Of a DNA stretch of 64,000 bases, positions 26,934-35,594 are shown one piece after another. Position numbers and translations under genes: made by a program. The notes under the pieces were generated by a model. That model had not been told where the DNA came from, ran no database searches, and saw only the letters and a list, made by a program, of their open reading frames with translations. The DNA is from Nitrospira sp. (GTDB taxonomy: Bacteria > Nitrospirota > Nitrospiria > Nitrospirales > Nitrospiraceae), in the NCBI GenBank assembly GCA_030123565.1, contig CP126122.1:2990800-3054799 (forward strand), read 5' to 3'. Positions within the stretch are counted from its first letter, which is position 1; each line of letters starts with the position of its first letter.

Positions 26934-29398
26934 ACCGACCGCATGAATGCGAACGCAGGTCCGCTGCTGTCAAAATCAGGGAGTGCGCCGCCCCGATACG
27001 CGCGGTACACGGAATACATGGGGTGCTGGATGCCGCCCCATTTTCGTTTGAATCGCAGCAGCCCCGTCTGACGAGGAGAATCCGCGCCGAAATCGTAGTA
27101 CCGGAATCCCTGTTTCGCCGCCCATTCGATCGTGTGCCAGAATATGACTTCACTCGGATAGCACTTTCGCCATACGTTTTGCGGAGCTGCGTAGGCCGGA
27201 GTGAACGACTCACATGAAAACAGACATATCATCGCATTGATGGGGATGCCATCCTTCCTGACCAAGGCCAGACAGGCCTTCCCTGCTCGAATGAGATGAG
27301 CATGGATCGCGGAAAACAAGGTGCGTGGGAAGGGAGGGATACCCATTGAAGAGCGGGTCCGTACAAACAGTCGACAGAATGTGTCCATACCTTCGACGGT
27401 GTTATCGAACTCAAAGGTGACTCCCTCTTTGGCGGCCTTCTTGATCGCCCAGCGGACGAAATCACGGTCCAGCGCCCTCCAGAGAGCCTCGACGCCAGGC
27501 GTGAGATCGACCCGCGTCGTGACCCAATGGCGGCGGGTGACGAATCCGCTCTCATGCATCACCTTGAGGTCGGGTTCATGGAACGATCGCAATTCGACAT
27601 AACGACAGCCCAGTTCACGCGACAGTTCCGACAGGTACTCGTTCATCCTGGCGGTTACGCGCGGATCGACCGAAAGGATTCCCCCGCGATCTCGCATCGG
27701 CACCGAAACGAGCCGACGGCCGAAGATGCCCTTGACAAGGAAAAGCGGCAAGACCCCGACGATTGCGCCCTTGTCGTCTCGCACACAAATATAGTACGGC
27801 TGATGCCCCAATCCCTGCTGGGTCACCTGCCGCCAGGCAATGGTGTGATAGATCGTGCCGTCCGGATGGCGGGCCACAAATTTGTCCCATTCCTCGTGTT
27901 CCTGTGCCTCCAGGAGTCCGACCGACCATGCCGTCTGCGCACCGACCTGGATCGGGAGATCGTGGATCGCATGGTCGGTGGAATAGGCATCGAGTTCGCG
28001 CTCGTATTCCCCCCATTCCCTGGCCACTTGATTGGGAAGCGGCTTCTTCCATGACGAATCGATGTGTTGTTGAGCCCAAGCTTTCAGCCAACGTCCCCAC
28101 CTCGGGTATAGGTCCTCGTTCATCGCTCGAGCATGATAATTCAGCACGACCACTCCGCCCGTGGACGCAGCGACATCGAGGAGACTTTTGGCATACCCGT
28201 CCGCATCTCGAATCCCGTTCGTTCTCAGTCGCTGATCGAAATGGTTGTCCATCCAGGCAGGCGGTAACTGCAAGACTTGCAACTCGCGCCGCAATTCCGG
28301 ATCGAACGGACGGAATGGGTGGCAGATTCCTCTGCGATATCCGGGATAATACTCAAAAGCCAGCGATGTATCATAGAGAAACGTGCCCTCGTGCATTCGT
28401 AACGTTTCATGCGGAGCTGCCGGATCGAGATGCCAAAAGTGGTGCCGATTGCCTACAACCTGAACGCCCGCAGCCCGTTCGAGATCTTCCTTTTCTTTCT
28501 TGATCCCCCCCTTATCCTGGTAGGCCCGAAATGAGGTGTGTAACCCGATCTCATAGCCGGCATCTCGCAAAACGGCAAAGAGATCTTGGAATACCGGAGT
28601 GCGCACATCATAGAACGCATCGGGATTGCCTTGGGCGTATTGCAGCAGCGAGCCGCGCCGCACCATGAAGTAAAAAGCGGATTTGGATCCCATGGATCGT
28701 TCAAAATCGATCCAATCGGGAAATCCCCAGAAATGGCTGGAGCCATTCCAAATGTCTCTGATGGAGTTCCATGCGCGCACCCCTCGTTGCCGCAGGACGC
28801 GCACGCATTCGATCCAACGGATGATTTGTGGATAGTCCACGTCATGAGACAACACGAAGCTCGAGGCCAGCGCGAATGGTCGCCGTTCGAACCCTTGCTC
28901 TTCCCACAGTCGTCGGAGAAAGGCGCCGTAGATGGATACGACCGGTTTGTTCAGAAGCCCCTTCTGAATCAGAGCCGTGCGGCTCAGGTCCACATTGCCC
29001 CATCGATCCCACGGACAAGCGGTCTCCTGAGCACCATTGAGAAACCAATAGGAGGCGAAGACAATATCCTGCGGAAATTCCAGTCTTGCGCCGGTCCGAC
29101 GAAAGGGCCCCGCTTTGGCGTCGCCGAAATCAAGGAAGGGCACACCTTCCGACTCGTAGACCGCTTCAGGCTCGACATACCGCATAGAAGCAAAGGGCCG
29201 CCTGTAGGCCGGAATGCGGACTTCCGCACGCACCTCTTTTTGACACCCATAATAGAGGTCCACCTGAGAAGTTGCCCTCGTCCACTCGAATGCATAAGGA
29301 AATCCCGCCACACGCATCAGCGTGCGCAAGGTATACTTGATCTCCGCTCCCCATTCCTCGAGAGCGGGATCGATGCCGATGGAAATTGGGCGCAACAT
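26867..29398 (-). CDS. Polysaccharide deacetylase-like - FemAB/GNAT fusion protein
   Basis: 843 residues. Residues 1-170 are an unassigned N-terminal domain. Residues 178-425 are a deacetylase-like barrel with FVLSHDVDYP (186-188 matching the metal-binding acidic motif), GYEIGLHTSFRAY (His287) and GNRHHFWHLD. From about 490 to 843 there is a FemAB-like GNAT pair: HEEWDKFVARHPDGTIYHT, GHQPYYICVRDDKGAIVG, and YYDFGADSPRQTGLLRFKRKWG. FemAB-type proteins are associated with exosortase-linked polysaccharide loci, where they may transfer an aminoacyl or acyl group. Both functions fused is unusual. Next gene downstream is the formyltransferase; 152 bases separate it from the acetyltransferase gene upstream. 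Confidence 0.8.
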   Translation of the reverse strand: MLRPISIGIDPALEEWGAEIKYTLRTLMRVAGFPYAFEWTRATSQVDLYYGCQKEVRAEVRIPAYRRPFASMRYVEPEAVYESEGVPFLDFGDAKAGPFRRTGARLEFPQDIVFASYWFLNGAQETACPWDRWGNVDLSRTALIQKGLLNKPVVSIYGAFLRRLWEEQGFERRPFALASSFVLSHDVDYPQIIRWIECVRVLRQRGVRAWNSIRDIWNGSSHFWGFPDWIDFERSMGSKSAFYFMVRRGSLLQYAQGNPDAFYDVRTPVFQDLFAVLRDAGYEIGLHTSFRAYQDKGGIKKEKEDLERAAGVQVVGNRHHFWHLDPAAPHETLRMHEGTFLYDTSLAFEYYPGYRRGICHPFRPFDPELRRELQVLQLPPAWMDNHFDQRLRTNGIRDADGYAKSLLDVAASTGGVVVLNYHARAMNEDLYPRWGRWLKAWAQQHIDSSWKKPLPNQVAREWGEYERELDAYSTDHAIHDLPIQVGAQTAWSVGLLEAQEHEEWDKFVARHPDGTIYHTIAWRQVTQQGLGHQPYYICVRDDKGAIVGVLPLFLVKGIFGRRLVSVPMRDRGGILSVDPRVTARMNEYLSELSRELGCRYVELRSFHEPDLKVMHESGFVTRRHWVTTRVDLTPGVEALWRALDRDFVRWAIKKAAKEGVTFEFDNTVEGMDTFCRLFVRTRSSMGIPPFPRTLFSAIHAHLIRAGKACLALVRKDGIPINAMICLFSCESFTPAYAAPQNVWRKCYPSEVIFWHTIEWAAKQGFRYYDFGADSPRQTGLLRFKRKWGGIQHPMYSVYRAYRGGALPDFDSSGPAFAFMRSVWKRLPVSLSQSMGGWITRQMS

Positions 29399-29550
29399 TG
29401 CCTACTGCGTTTCTATCGAACCCCTGATCACGACGCTCGTCATCGCAACGATGTCCACCTGAAGGGCGATCCGAGTTTGATGCAGGACCTCCGGACGGGC
29501 ATCATAGATCCAGTACCCCGAGCACCTGGTAACACGGGGCAAGAAGGTGA

Positions 29551-30153
29551 TTACGAACCTGTTTGAACTTCGACGACCCGAGACTGGTCCTTTTGGTATT
29601 GCCGCCCGCACGATGAACACGTTGCTGTCACGAGAGAGACGGCCGCTTCACCGAATGAGAGTGTGACCCCGCAATGACACATCCATCCTTGAATTCGTCC
29701 CGGCACGCCGACAACCAGTGCATAGTCCGGCACATCATCGGTCACGACAGACCCGGCACCGATAAAGGCATAGCGCCCGATGGTGATGCCGCAGATGATA
29801 GTCGCGTTGGCCCCGATCGTCGCCCCGCGCCTGACCACCGTCGCTCGATACTCGCTTTTCCTCGAAATGTGACTGCGTGGATTGATGACATTGGTAAACA
29901 CGCACGATGGGCCGCAGAACACGTCGTCTTCCAAAGCGACTCCGGTATAGAGCGCGACGTTATTCTGAATTTTCACGTTGTTTCCGACCTGCACCCCGCT
30001 GGACACCAGCACATTCTGGCCGATATTGCACCCTCGCCCGATCACCGCCCCGATCATGACGTGAGAGAAATGCCAGATCTTGGTCCCCTCGCCAATGTCA
30101 CAAGGCTGGTCAACGTAGCTCGATTCGTGCACGAAATATTTATGGGTTGTCAT
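29551..30153 (-). CDS. Left-handed beta-helix N-acetyltransferase, WbpD/WlbB-like
   Basis: 200 residues with hexapeptide repeats throughout residues 15-150 ([51 protein letters not shown]). The C-terminal tail has paired cysteines, WMCHCG and ATCSSCG, resembling a zinc ribbon that occurs in WbpD-type acetyltransferases. Known WbpD acetylates the 3-amino group of UDP-2-acetamido-3-amino-glucuronate using acetyl-CoA. Fits with the WbpB-like dehydrogenase at 14.1 kb, although 14 kb away. It precedes the FemAB fusion and follows the epimerase gene after 90 bases. Confidence 0.85.
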   Translation of the reverse strand: MTTHKYFVHESSYVDQPCDIGEGTKIWHFSHVMIGAVIGRGCNIGQNVLVSSGVQVGNNVKIQNNVALYTGVALEDDVFCGPSCVFTNVINPRSHISRKSEYRATVVRRGATIGANATIICGITIGRYAFIGAGSVVTDDVPDYALVVGVPGRIQGWMCHCGVTLSFGEAAVSLVTATCSSCGRQYQKDQSRVVEVQTGS

Positions 30154-30243
30154 TGACCGGCTTCTCTATACATGCCCGTCCTTCATCTGTTCAGGCGACA
30201 CTCACAGAGCTTGATACGCACCGCTGCTCAGGTGTGCCGGTCA

Positions 30244-31215
30244 TCACCCGAGCATCTGCTGGCGGTAGTATTCCACCACCTGTGCCACAATATTCGGCAG
30301 ATCGACGGTGGGCTTATATCCGATCAAATTGCGGATCTTGCTGAGGTCCGGCACCCGCCTCCCCATATCTTCAAATCCTTCCTCGTAGGCTTGATCATAG
30401 GGCACCAGCGTGATCTCCGATGAACTCCTGGCGACATCCCTGACCATCTTAGCCAGGTCCATGATCGTGACTTCTTGCTCGCTTCCGATGTTGAAGACCT
30501 GGCCGACCGCTTGAGGGTGCAGGGACAGATCGATGATGGCTCGCACGGCATCGCCGACCCACGTGAAACACCGTGACTGCTGGCCATCCCCATACACGGT
30601 GATGGACTCGTTTTTGAGGGCCTGCTGCACGAAGGTGGGCAGCACCATACCATACCGACCGGTTTGACGAGGACCGACCGTATTAAACAGGCGAAACACC
30701 ACCACCGGAACCTTCTTTTCTTTCCAGTAGGCCAACCCTAGGAACTCGTCCAGGGTTTTCGAGCATGCATAGCTCCACCGGCCTCTGGTCGTGTTTCCGA
30801 TCACCAAATCGCCATCTTCGCGAAATGGGATGGCGGTCGATTTGCCGTACACCTCGCTGGTGGAAGCGATCAGTACCTTTTTTTGCTTCTTGGCCGCCAG
30901 GGTCAGCACCGCTTCCGTACAGGACACGTTGGTTTCAATGGTCCGGACCGGACTTTCTACAATCAAACGGACACCGACCGCGGCAGCCAGATGATAGATG
31001 ACATCCGCCGCATCCACCAGTTCGGCCATGAGGGAATGATCCATCACCGTATCAATGACATACGAAAATCCCGAACGGCCTTTCAGATGTCGAATATTGG
31101 TTATGCTGCCCGTGGACAGATCATCGATCACCGTGACAAAGGCGTTTTGGTTCAAGAGCGCTTCGGTCAGGTGTGACCCGACAAATCCCGCACCGCCCGT
31201 TATCAAGGCGCGCAT
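30244..31215 (-). CDS. NAD-dependent epimerase/dehydratase (extended SDR)
   Basis: 323 residues. The dinucleotide motif MRALITGGAGFVGSHLTE opens the protein, DDLSTG is the typical adenine-site aspartate context, and the catalytic set is STSEVYG plus YACSK (Tyr-x-x-x-Lys). FRLFNTVGPRQ and the C-terminal NIGSEQEVTI are as in UDP-glucose 4-epimerase and UDP-xylose/UDP-glucuronate decarboxylase relatives. The exact substrate cannot be assigned. An AGGAGG (on the minus strand just upstream of 31215) supports the start. It is the first gene after a 738-base non-coding gap, so the promoter of this operon (toward 13 kb) may lie there. Confidence 0.85.
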   Translation of the reverse strand: MRALITGGAGFVGSHLTEALLNQNAFVTVIDDLSTGSITNIRHLKGRSGFSYVIDTVMDHSLMAELVDAADVIYHLAAAVGVRLIVESPVRTIETNVSCTEAVLTLAAKKQKKVLIASTSEVYGKSTAIPFREDGDLVIGNTTRGRWSYACSKTLDEFLGLAYWKEKKVPVVVFRLFNTVGPRQTGRYGMVLPTFVQQALKNESITVYGDGQQSRCFTWVGDAVRAIIDLSLHPQAVGQVFNIGSEQEVTIMDLAKMVRDVARSSSEITLVPYDQAYEEGFEDMGRRVPDLSKIRNLIGYKPTVDLPNIVAQVVEYYRQQMLG

Positions 31216-31953
31216 GTTGTACCTCCTCCGTTAATCTCTGAATTCCACTTCGCGCACATCACGTAACGCCACAGGAGATGCACCCTGGCTGATGTACCCT
31301 GGCTGTGGTAGCGTCATTCATTCGCATCGTTCACCCATGATGGCCTGAGGGAACAGGATACATGTTCCCTATCATTGAACAGCTGGGCCTTCCGATTGTG
31401 TCCCTACACCGGCCATAGGTCACACGCTAACATCCCATGCTCGATCACTCCTGTTCGGCAACTGACCCCGCCGTCAACATCGACACAGCAGGAGGTCCTG
31501 CCGAATCCTTCGACGAGCCTTCCTTAAGAAATCGGTGAACCGTTCAGCATTCTGATTCGATTGGTCCGCATTCCCGTGCCCTTCCGTCTCGTCAGGTTCC
31601 CTGCCTGGAACGGCTAACACCGTGGCCGGGAGTGGGCGGAGGACCGTGAGAGATTCGCCAGGGCACAGATGACGAACGTTAGGTGGGCGTTCTTGTACAA
31701 CCCTCGGGACCGGACCTTCGCGAACCCGACGATGCATGTGATCCCCCGATGACAGGTTCGACCTTGGCCCGTCCCCGCGATTTGGAGCGTGGGAAGGATT
31801 ATTCAGAGATCCCTCCAAGGGATACCACCCCATCGATTGAGCGGTGCATCAATTCAGGGGCTTTAACCGACAGATAGGGTGCGGCTCGCATGAGGCGATA
31901 TTCTGGAGCCTGTTCACATCAGGAATCCCCAAGCGGATGACCACGATCGTTCG
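31216..31953. other. 738-base non-coding gap, probable promoter region
   Basis: No ORF here shows recognisable protein features; the longest minus-strand frame (31474-31833) has an Arg/Pro-rich composition with no domain. It lies upstream of the SDR gene that heads the 17.9-31.2 kb run of coupled genes, so a promoter is likely, but I could not single out a -10/-35 pair. A short direct repeat CCCTGGCTG occurs twice near 31281-31303. No tRNA or strong terminator hairpin was seen. Confidence 0.5.
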
Positions 31954-32811
31954 TCATACTACACCCTCCTGCTCGCCTTCCCAAACTTTAGCGTCAAAGT
32001 TGTGTGCAGCACATTCTTCGAAGATATCGCCTTCATGATGTGATGCCCAGATCATTCCCGTCCGTCCCGTTCGTTCCTCGGCTTCAATCCGGAAACCAGC
32101 CCCCCTGAGGCGATCCAACGAAGTCTGATGTCGCGCCTCACCATGTGTCTCCAACGCGATTTGGTGTGTCCGCGCCAGCACGCATGGAGCACCGTCCAAT
32201 ACCTCAACTTCCATCCCTTCTGTATCGACTTTCAGGAATGCCACTTCTCCGATGCCCTGTTCGTCTGCATAGGTATCCAGTTTCATAATCTGGATTTCGA
32301 TGGGCTCAAGGCTCCACGGCTGCGCGATGGACGATGCCATCACACCGTGTTGATCAACACCAAGGGTTACCGTACCAGCCCTCCGACCGAGGCCAATCTG
32401 GTTGACGATCGCAGCAGGGCAGTTTTTGTGCACCATTGCTGCATTCGACGGCAACGGCTCGAAACAATGAAGGCGGCGCTCCGGATTATATGTATGGATC
32501 CATCGGGCAAATAGCCCGATGTTCGCTCCCACATCCAGGATCTCGCCGGGGTAAGCCAGGCAGGTGACCCGATAGGCGTTCTCCACAAACAGAGGGTAGA
32601 GGTTGGTCACGTCGCCGAAGTTATCGCGCAGGTAAATGTCCCCGATCACGGTCCCGAGCTTGTAGACTCGCTCGGGATTGTATGGCGCCCAATATGCCCG
32701 AGCACGTATGTTCTTTGAGAGCGCCCACAGGATCTTGAATTGTTCCCTCGGCGTTCGTCCCAGCGTGAGCGCGCAACGCAGAAACGCTCTCAACTTTGAC
32801 CGAGTGATCAT
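31954..32811 (-). CDS. FkbM family methyltransferase
   Basis: 285 residues from ATG 32811, which has AGGA seven bases upstream; the open frame extends 93 codons further to 33090, but that part is Cys/Arg-rich and not family-like. Motif I is EILDVGANIGLFARWIH, followed by HCFEPLPSNAAMVHKN, the FkbM-type VGLGRRAGTVTL-like segment, and VAFLKVDTEGMEVEVLDG, characteristic of the FkbM family. These enzymes O-methylate sugars or macrolides using SAM. C-terminal QIALETHGE matches the family too. Downstream neighbour is the gap at 31.2 kb; upstream is a flippase gene. Confidence 0.85.
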   Translation of the reverse strand: MITRSKLRAFLRCALTLGRTPREQFKILWALSKNIRARAYWAPYNPERVYKLGTVIGDIYLRDNFGDVTNLYPLFVENAYRVTCLAYPGEILDVGANIGLFARWIHTYNPERRLHCFEPLPSNAAMVHKNCPAAIVNQIGLGRRAGTVTLGVDQHGVMASSIAQPWSLEPIEIQIMKLDTYADEQGIGEVAFLKVDTEGMEVEVLDGAPCVLARTHQIALETHGEARHQTSLDRLRGAGFRIEAEERTGRTGMIWASHHEGDIFEECAAHNFDAKVWEGEQEGVV

Positions 32812-33115
32812 CGGCCATCCTACAACAGGTGGAGCAACTGAAGCTCCACGGAGCTGATGCGTGAGGATAGTACAAGGATCGAACAATATCAAACGTGATA
32901 TGGGGCGAGACGACCCCACCGACACCGCCGTCACCAACAGTCCCCGCATGATTCGGCATCCATAATGCTCCAATTTGTCGTTCGTATAACTCTCAACCGC
33001 TTTCATATGCCTGCATGACTCAGTACACTTGCACTGAGAGAGCCTCCTGGCGGCGAAGTCTCGAAAACCCTTTGGGGCTCGGCGATTCACGCTCCACAGG
33101 ATAATGCCTGCCGCT

Positions 33116-34516
33116 TCAAATAGCGGGCCGAACCATCATGATCCAGGATCGAACCTCTTTCTCCCCCATCAGCCACAGCGAGCCGAGATATACCAGCCAA
33201 GCGAAGACTGCCTGTGACACCCAGTGAAACGATGCGAAAGCAATGAATGTGCCTCCCATGAGGACTGAGGCAACGAGTGGTTTTGATAAACGCTCAAGTA
33301 CAGGCACCGGAACGACGTAACGGTTGCAGTACAGCGCCGCCAATGTCAACCAGACGCAATCCCCTACCACCGTTGCCGCAGCTGCTCCGATAATGCCGTA
33401 TGGGGGAATGAGGAGGACATTGAGTCCGAGATTGAAGGCTGCTGAAATGCCGGCGCATCGGAGATCTAACGTTTGTCGACCGCAGGCAATAAACGCCTGG
33501 CGATAGCTGCCGCGCAGAATCACCAGGACCGCTGACCACACGAGAATCTGGAGCGCAGTGTTCGCCTGACGATAGGCTGGGCCAAACAACAGGTCGAGTA
33601 CCGGAGCTCCCAGGAACATGCCGCTCACTCCGATGGGAAACGCTATCAGACCGGCAATACCCAGTGACCGTCTCAGCGTACCGATGAACCCCTGCTTATC
33701 CTCATGGTGCTTGCGAGACAAGAGCGGGAAGAGCCCCTGAAAGTAGGTCAGCGGCAACGCGAGCAAGGCGGTGACGGGTCGATAGGCGGCATTGTAGAAG
33801 CCTACGGCACTAGGTCCGGACAAAAATCCTAACAGAAGCGTATCGCAGTTATAACTCAGTAACCCCAATCCGTTCGAAACGCCCATGGGGAGCGCATTTC
33901 GTAGGATCAATAGGCTCTCGCTCAAGCTAAAATTGACACGGCCGAATCCGTAGGTCGAGAGGAACTGTCTCCCAAAGAAGCTCACTGCAGCCAAATCGCC
34001 CAGCCCTTTCAAGAACGGCGCCCAAATCAAATCGTTTGGGCTTCTGACCATCACCAGGATTCCGCCTGCAAACACCAGTTGCGTAAGCGCAAGCCCCTGA
34101 CCTGCAGTGGCCATGCGCTCCTGCCCCATAAACACCCATTTCAGATTGGCGGCCTGCAGGAAAAGCGTCAGCCCGAACACCACGAGCACCGTTCGCAGCT
34201 GAGGAAATTCCGGCAAGAGCGGCAGAATGGCCAGGAGCATTCCCACAGCAGCCGTGGCCCCCATGAGACGAAGGGGCATGACCTTGCCGACCAGGGCCGG
34301 AATATCTCCACCCTTGGTCGCTTCCCTGGTCGCCCACACCTCCATTCCGAGATCCGCAATGAGAAGGAAGTAGGCCATCACGGAGATCGCGAACTCCCAA
34401 ACCCCATAGTGTTCCACACCCATGATGCGGGCGAGATACAGACAGGCCAGGAAATAGGCCGCTTTGGCGACCATGTCCCATGCGGACAATTTCAGAATGT
34501 TTCGGTATGAACTCAT
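33116..34516 (-). CDS. MOP-family oligosaccharide flippase (Wzx-like)
   Basis: 466 residues with about 12-14 hydrophobic helices. The N-terminus NILKLSAWDMVAKAAYFLACLYLAR and the following IMGVEHYGVWEFAI segment are typical of polysaccharide transporters, as is DLGMEVWATRE. Proteins of this type carry lipid-linked oligosaccharides across the inner membrane. It is one of two such genes in the window; the other is at 57.3 kb and is of a different subtype. No O-antigen polymerase lies next to it. Confidence 0.85.
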   Translation of the reverse strand: MSSYRNILKLSAWDMVAKAAYFLACLYLARIMGVEHYGVWEFAISVMAYFLLIADLGMEVWATREATKGGDIPALVGKVMPLRLMGATAAVGMLLAILPLLPEFPQLRTVLVVFGLTLFLQAANLKWVFMGQERMATAGQGLALTQLVFAGGILVMVRSPNDLIWAPFLKGLGDLAAVSFFGRQFLSTYGFGRVNFSLSESLLILRNALPMGVSNGLGLLSYNCDTLLLGFLSGPSAVGFYNAAYRPVTALLALPLTYFQGLFPLLSRKHHEDKQGFIGTLRRSLGIAGLIAFPIGVSGMFLGAPVLDLLFGPAYRQANTALQILVWSAVLVILRGSYRQAFIACGRQTLDLRCAGISAAFNLGLNVLLIPPYGIIGAAAATVVGDCVWLTLAALYCNRYVVPVPVLERLSKPLVASVLMGGTFIAFASFHWVSQAVFAWLVYLGSLWLMGEKEVRSWIMMVRPAI

Positions 34517-34550
34517 GCTCCGGCGCCGAGAGTATTAGAAGAGTCCCGTC

Positions 34551-35594
34551 TCATTGAGACTGGACCGACGACTCGCCAGGCTTCCGACCAATTCCCTGGA
34601 GCAATGGACCGATCACGAACATGAGGCTGCCCAAGACCGGAATACGCTTTAGCAACCCGTACAGATCGACTACCCATTGAAGCACGACTCCGAACTGCTT
34701 CTTCTGCTGATCGGCAATGTCCGGAAGAAAGATCTGTATGTCGGTAAATCCTTCGTCTCGCAACAGCATGCTCAAAGTTCGGCTCGATAATAGATCCCGC
34801 TTAGGCGGAATCCCTCCTTGCCACCTCACATAGCCGTTGAGGATCCTCCTCGGCCAATATCCGCCGGCCAGTACCCCGACCTGCGGATCAGGCCCCCAAC
34901 TCCAACGGTTGGGGGTCGACACACAGAAGTAACCGCCGGCAACCAGGACACGCCGGCATTCCTTCATGACCTGCCGGCGATCCTTCATATGCTCCAGCGA
35001 AGACTCGGAGATCACTCGATGAAAATATCCGTCGGGAAACGGAAGGGCTTCGGCGCAGGCGCATACAATGGGGATGTCGAGTCCTGCCTCCAGAAGCCGC
35101 TTCTTCGCCACGACCAGCCACCGGAAGGCAAGGTCGACCCCGACGAGCAGAGAGAAGCGGGGGGCCGCTGCCACGAGCAGCGGAGCTGTGCCGCATCCAA
35201 TTTCCAAGATGCGGATCGCCCCTACCGACGACTTCGGCTGAATTGCCCGTTCCCAGCCATCCAATGAGGCCCATGCACGCGCCTCAGCCGCCATCAACCC
35301 TCTCGTATATTGCCTGGCATGGTGGGGAGGTACAGCGGAGGTGGTGCTGTAGTAGAAATCCACCAATTCCGCAAACGTTGAGCTGTGCAGATGGTCGGCG
35401 ACCTTCAGTCCTTTCGCATGATCTTCTTCGATTCCGATATAGGGATCAGAGAAAATCCGCAAGTCGGGGATACCAACCAGAATCGGATACCTCTGACGAC
35501 AAGCGCGACATTCGAGAATGTCCTCCTCGCCTCGATAGTCATCCAGCTCTCCCAGACATTTCGGACAGCAGATCTCGATTCCCTTGAAGATCAT
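34551..35594 (-). CDS. SAM-dependent methyltransferase with N-terminal zinc-ribbon
   Basis: 347 residues from ATG 35594. The first 45 residues form a Trm112-like ribbon: CCPKCLGELDD and CRACRQRYPILVGIPDL. The methyltransferase core has ILEIGCGTAPLLVAAA, GVDLAFRW, EALPFPDGYFHRVISESSLEH and RRVLVAGGYFCVSTPN. C-terminal residues 300-330 are hydrophobic (VLQWVVDLYGLLKRIPVLGSL). The open frame runs upstream to 35759, but ATG 35594 overlaps the stop of the GT2 gene by four bases (ATGA), which gives the likely coupled start. Target is probably a glycan or lipid carrier intermediate. Confidence 0.85.
   Translation of the reverse strand: MIFKGIEICCPKCLGELDDYRGEEDILECRACRQRYPILVGIPDLRIFSDPYIGIEEDHAKGLKVADHLHSSTFAELVDFYYSTTSAVPPHHARQYTRGLMAAEARAWASLDGWERAIQPKSSVGAIRILEIGCGTAPLLVAAAPRFSLLVGVDLAFRWLVVAKKRLLEAGLDIPIVCACAEALPFPDGYFHRVISESSLEHMKDRRQVMKECRRVLVAGGYFCVSTPNRWSWGPDPQVGVLAGGYWPRRILNGYVRWQGGIPPKRDLLSSRTLSMLLRDEGFTDIQIFLPDIADQQKKQFGVVLQWVVDLYGLLKRIPVLGSLMFVIGPLLQGIGRKPGESSVQSQ

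Noticed and set aside
28586-29566. A 326-residue plus-strand frame
   Set aside because: Antisense shadow of the deacetylase-FemAB fusion gene.
29402-29620. A 72-residue minus-strand frame between the FemAB fusion and the acetyltransferase
   Set aside because: It overlaps the acetyltransferase C-terminus and lacks a ribosome site or recognisable features.
31474-31833. A 119-residue minus-strand frame in the 31.2-32.0 kb gap
   Set aside because: Arg/Pro-rich composition, no domain, no ribosome site; treated as non-coding.
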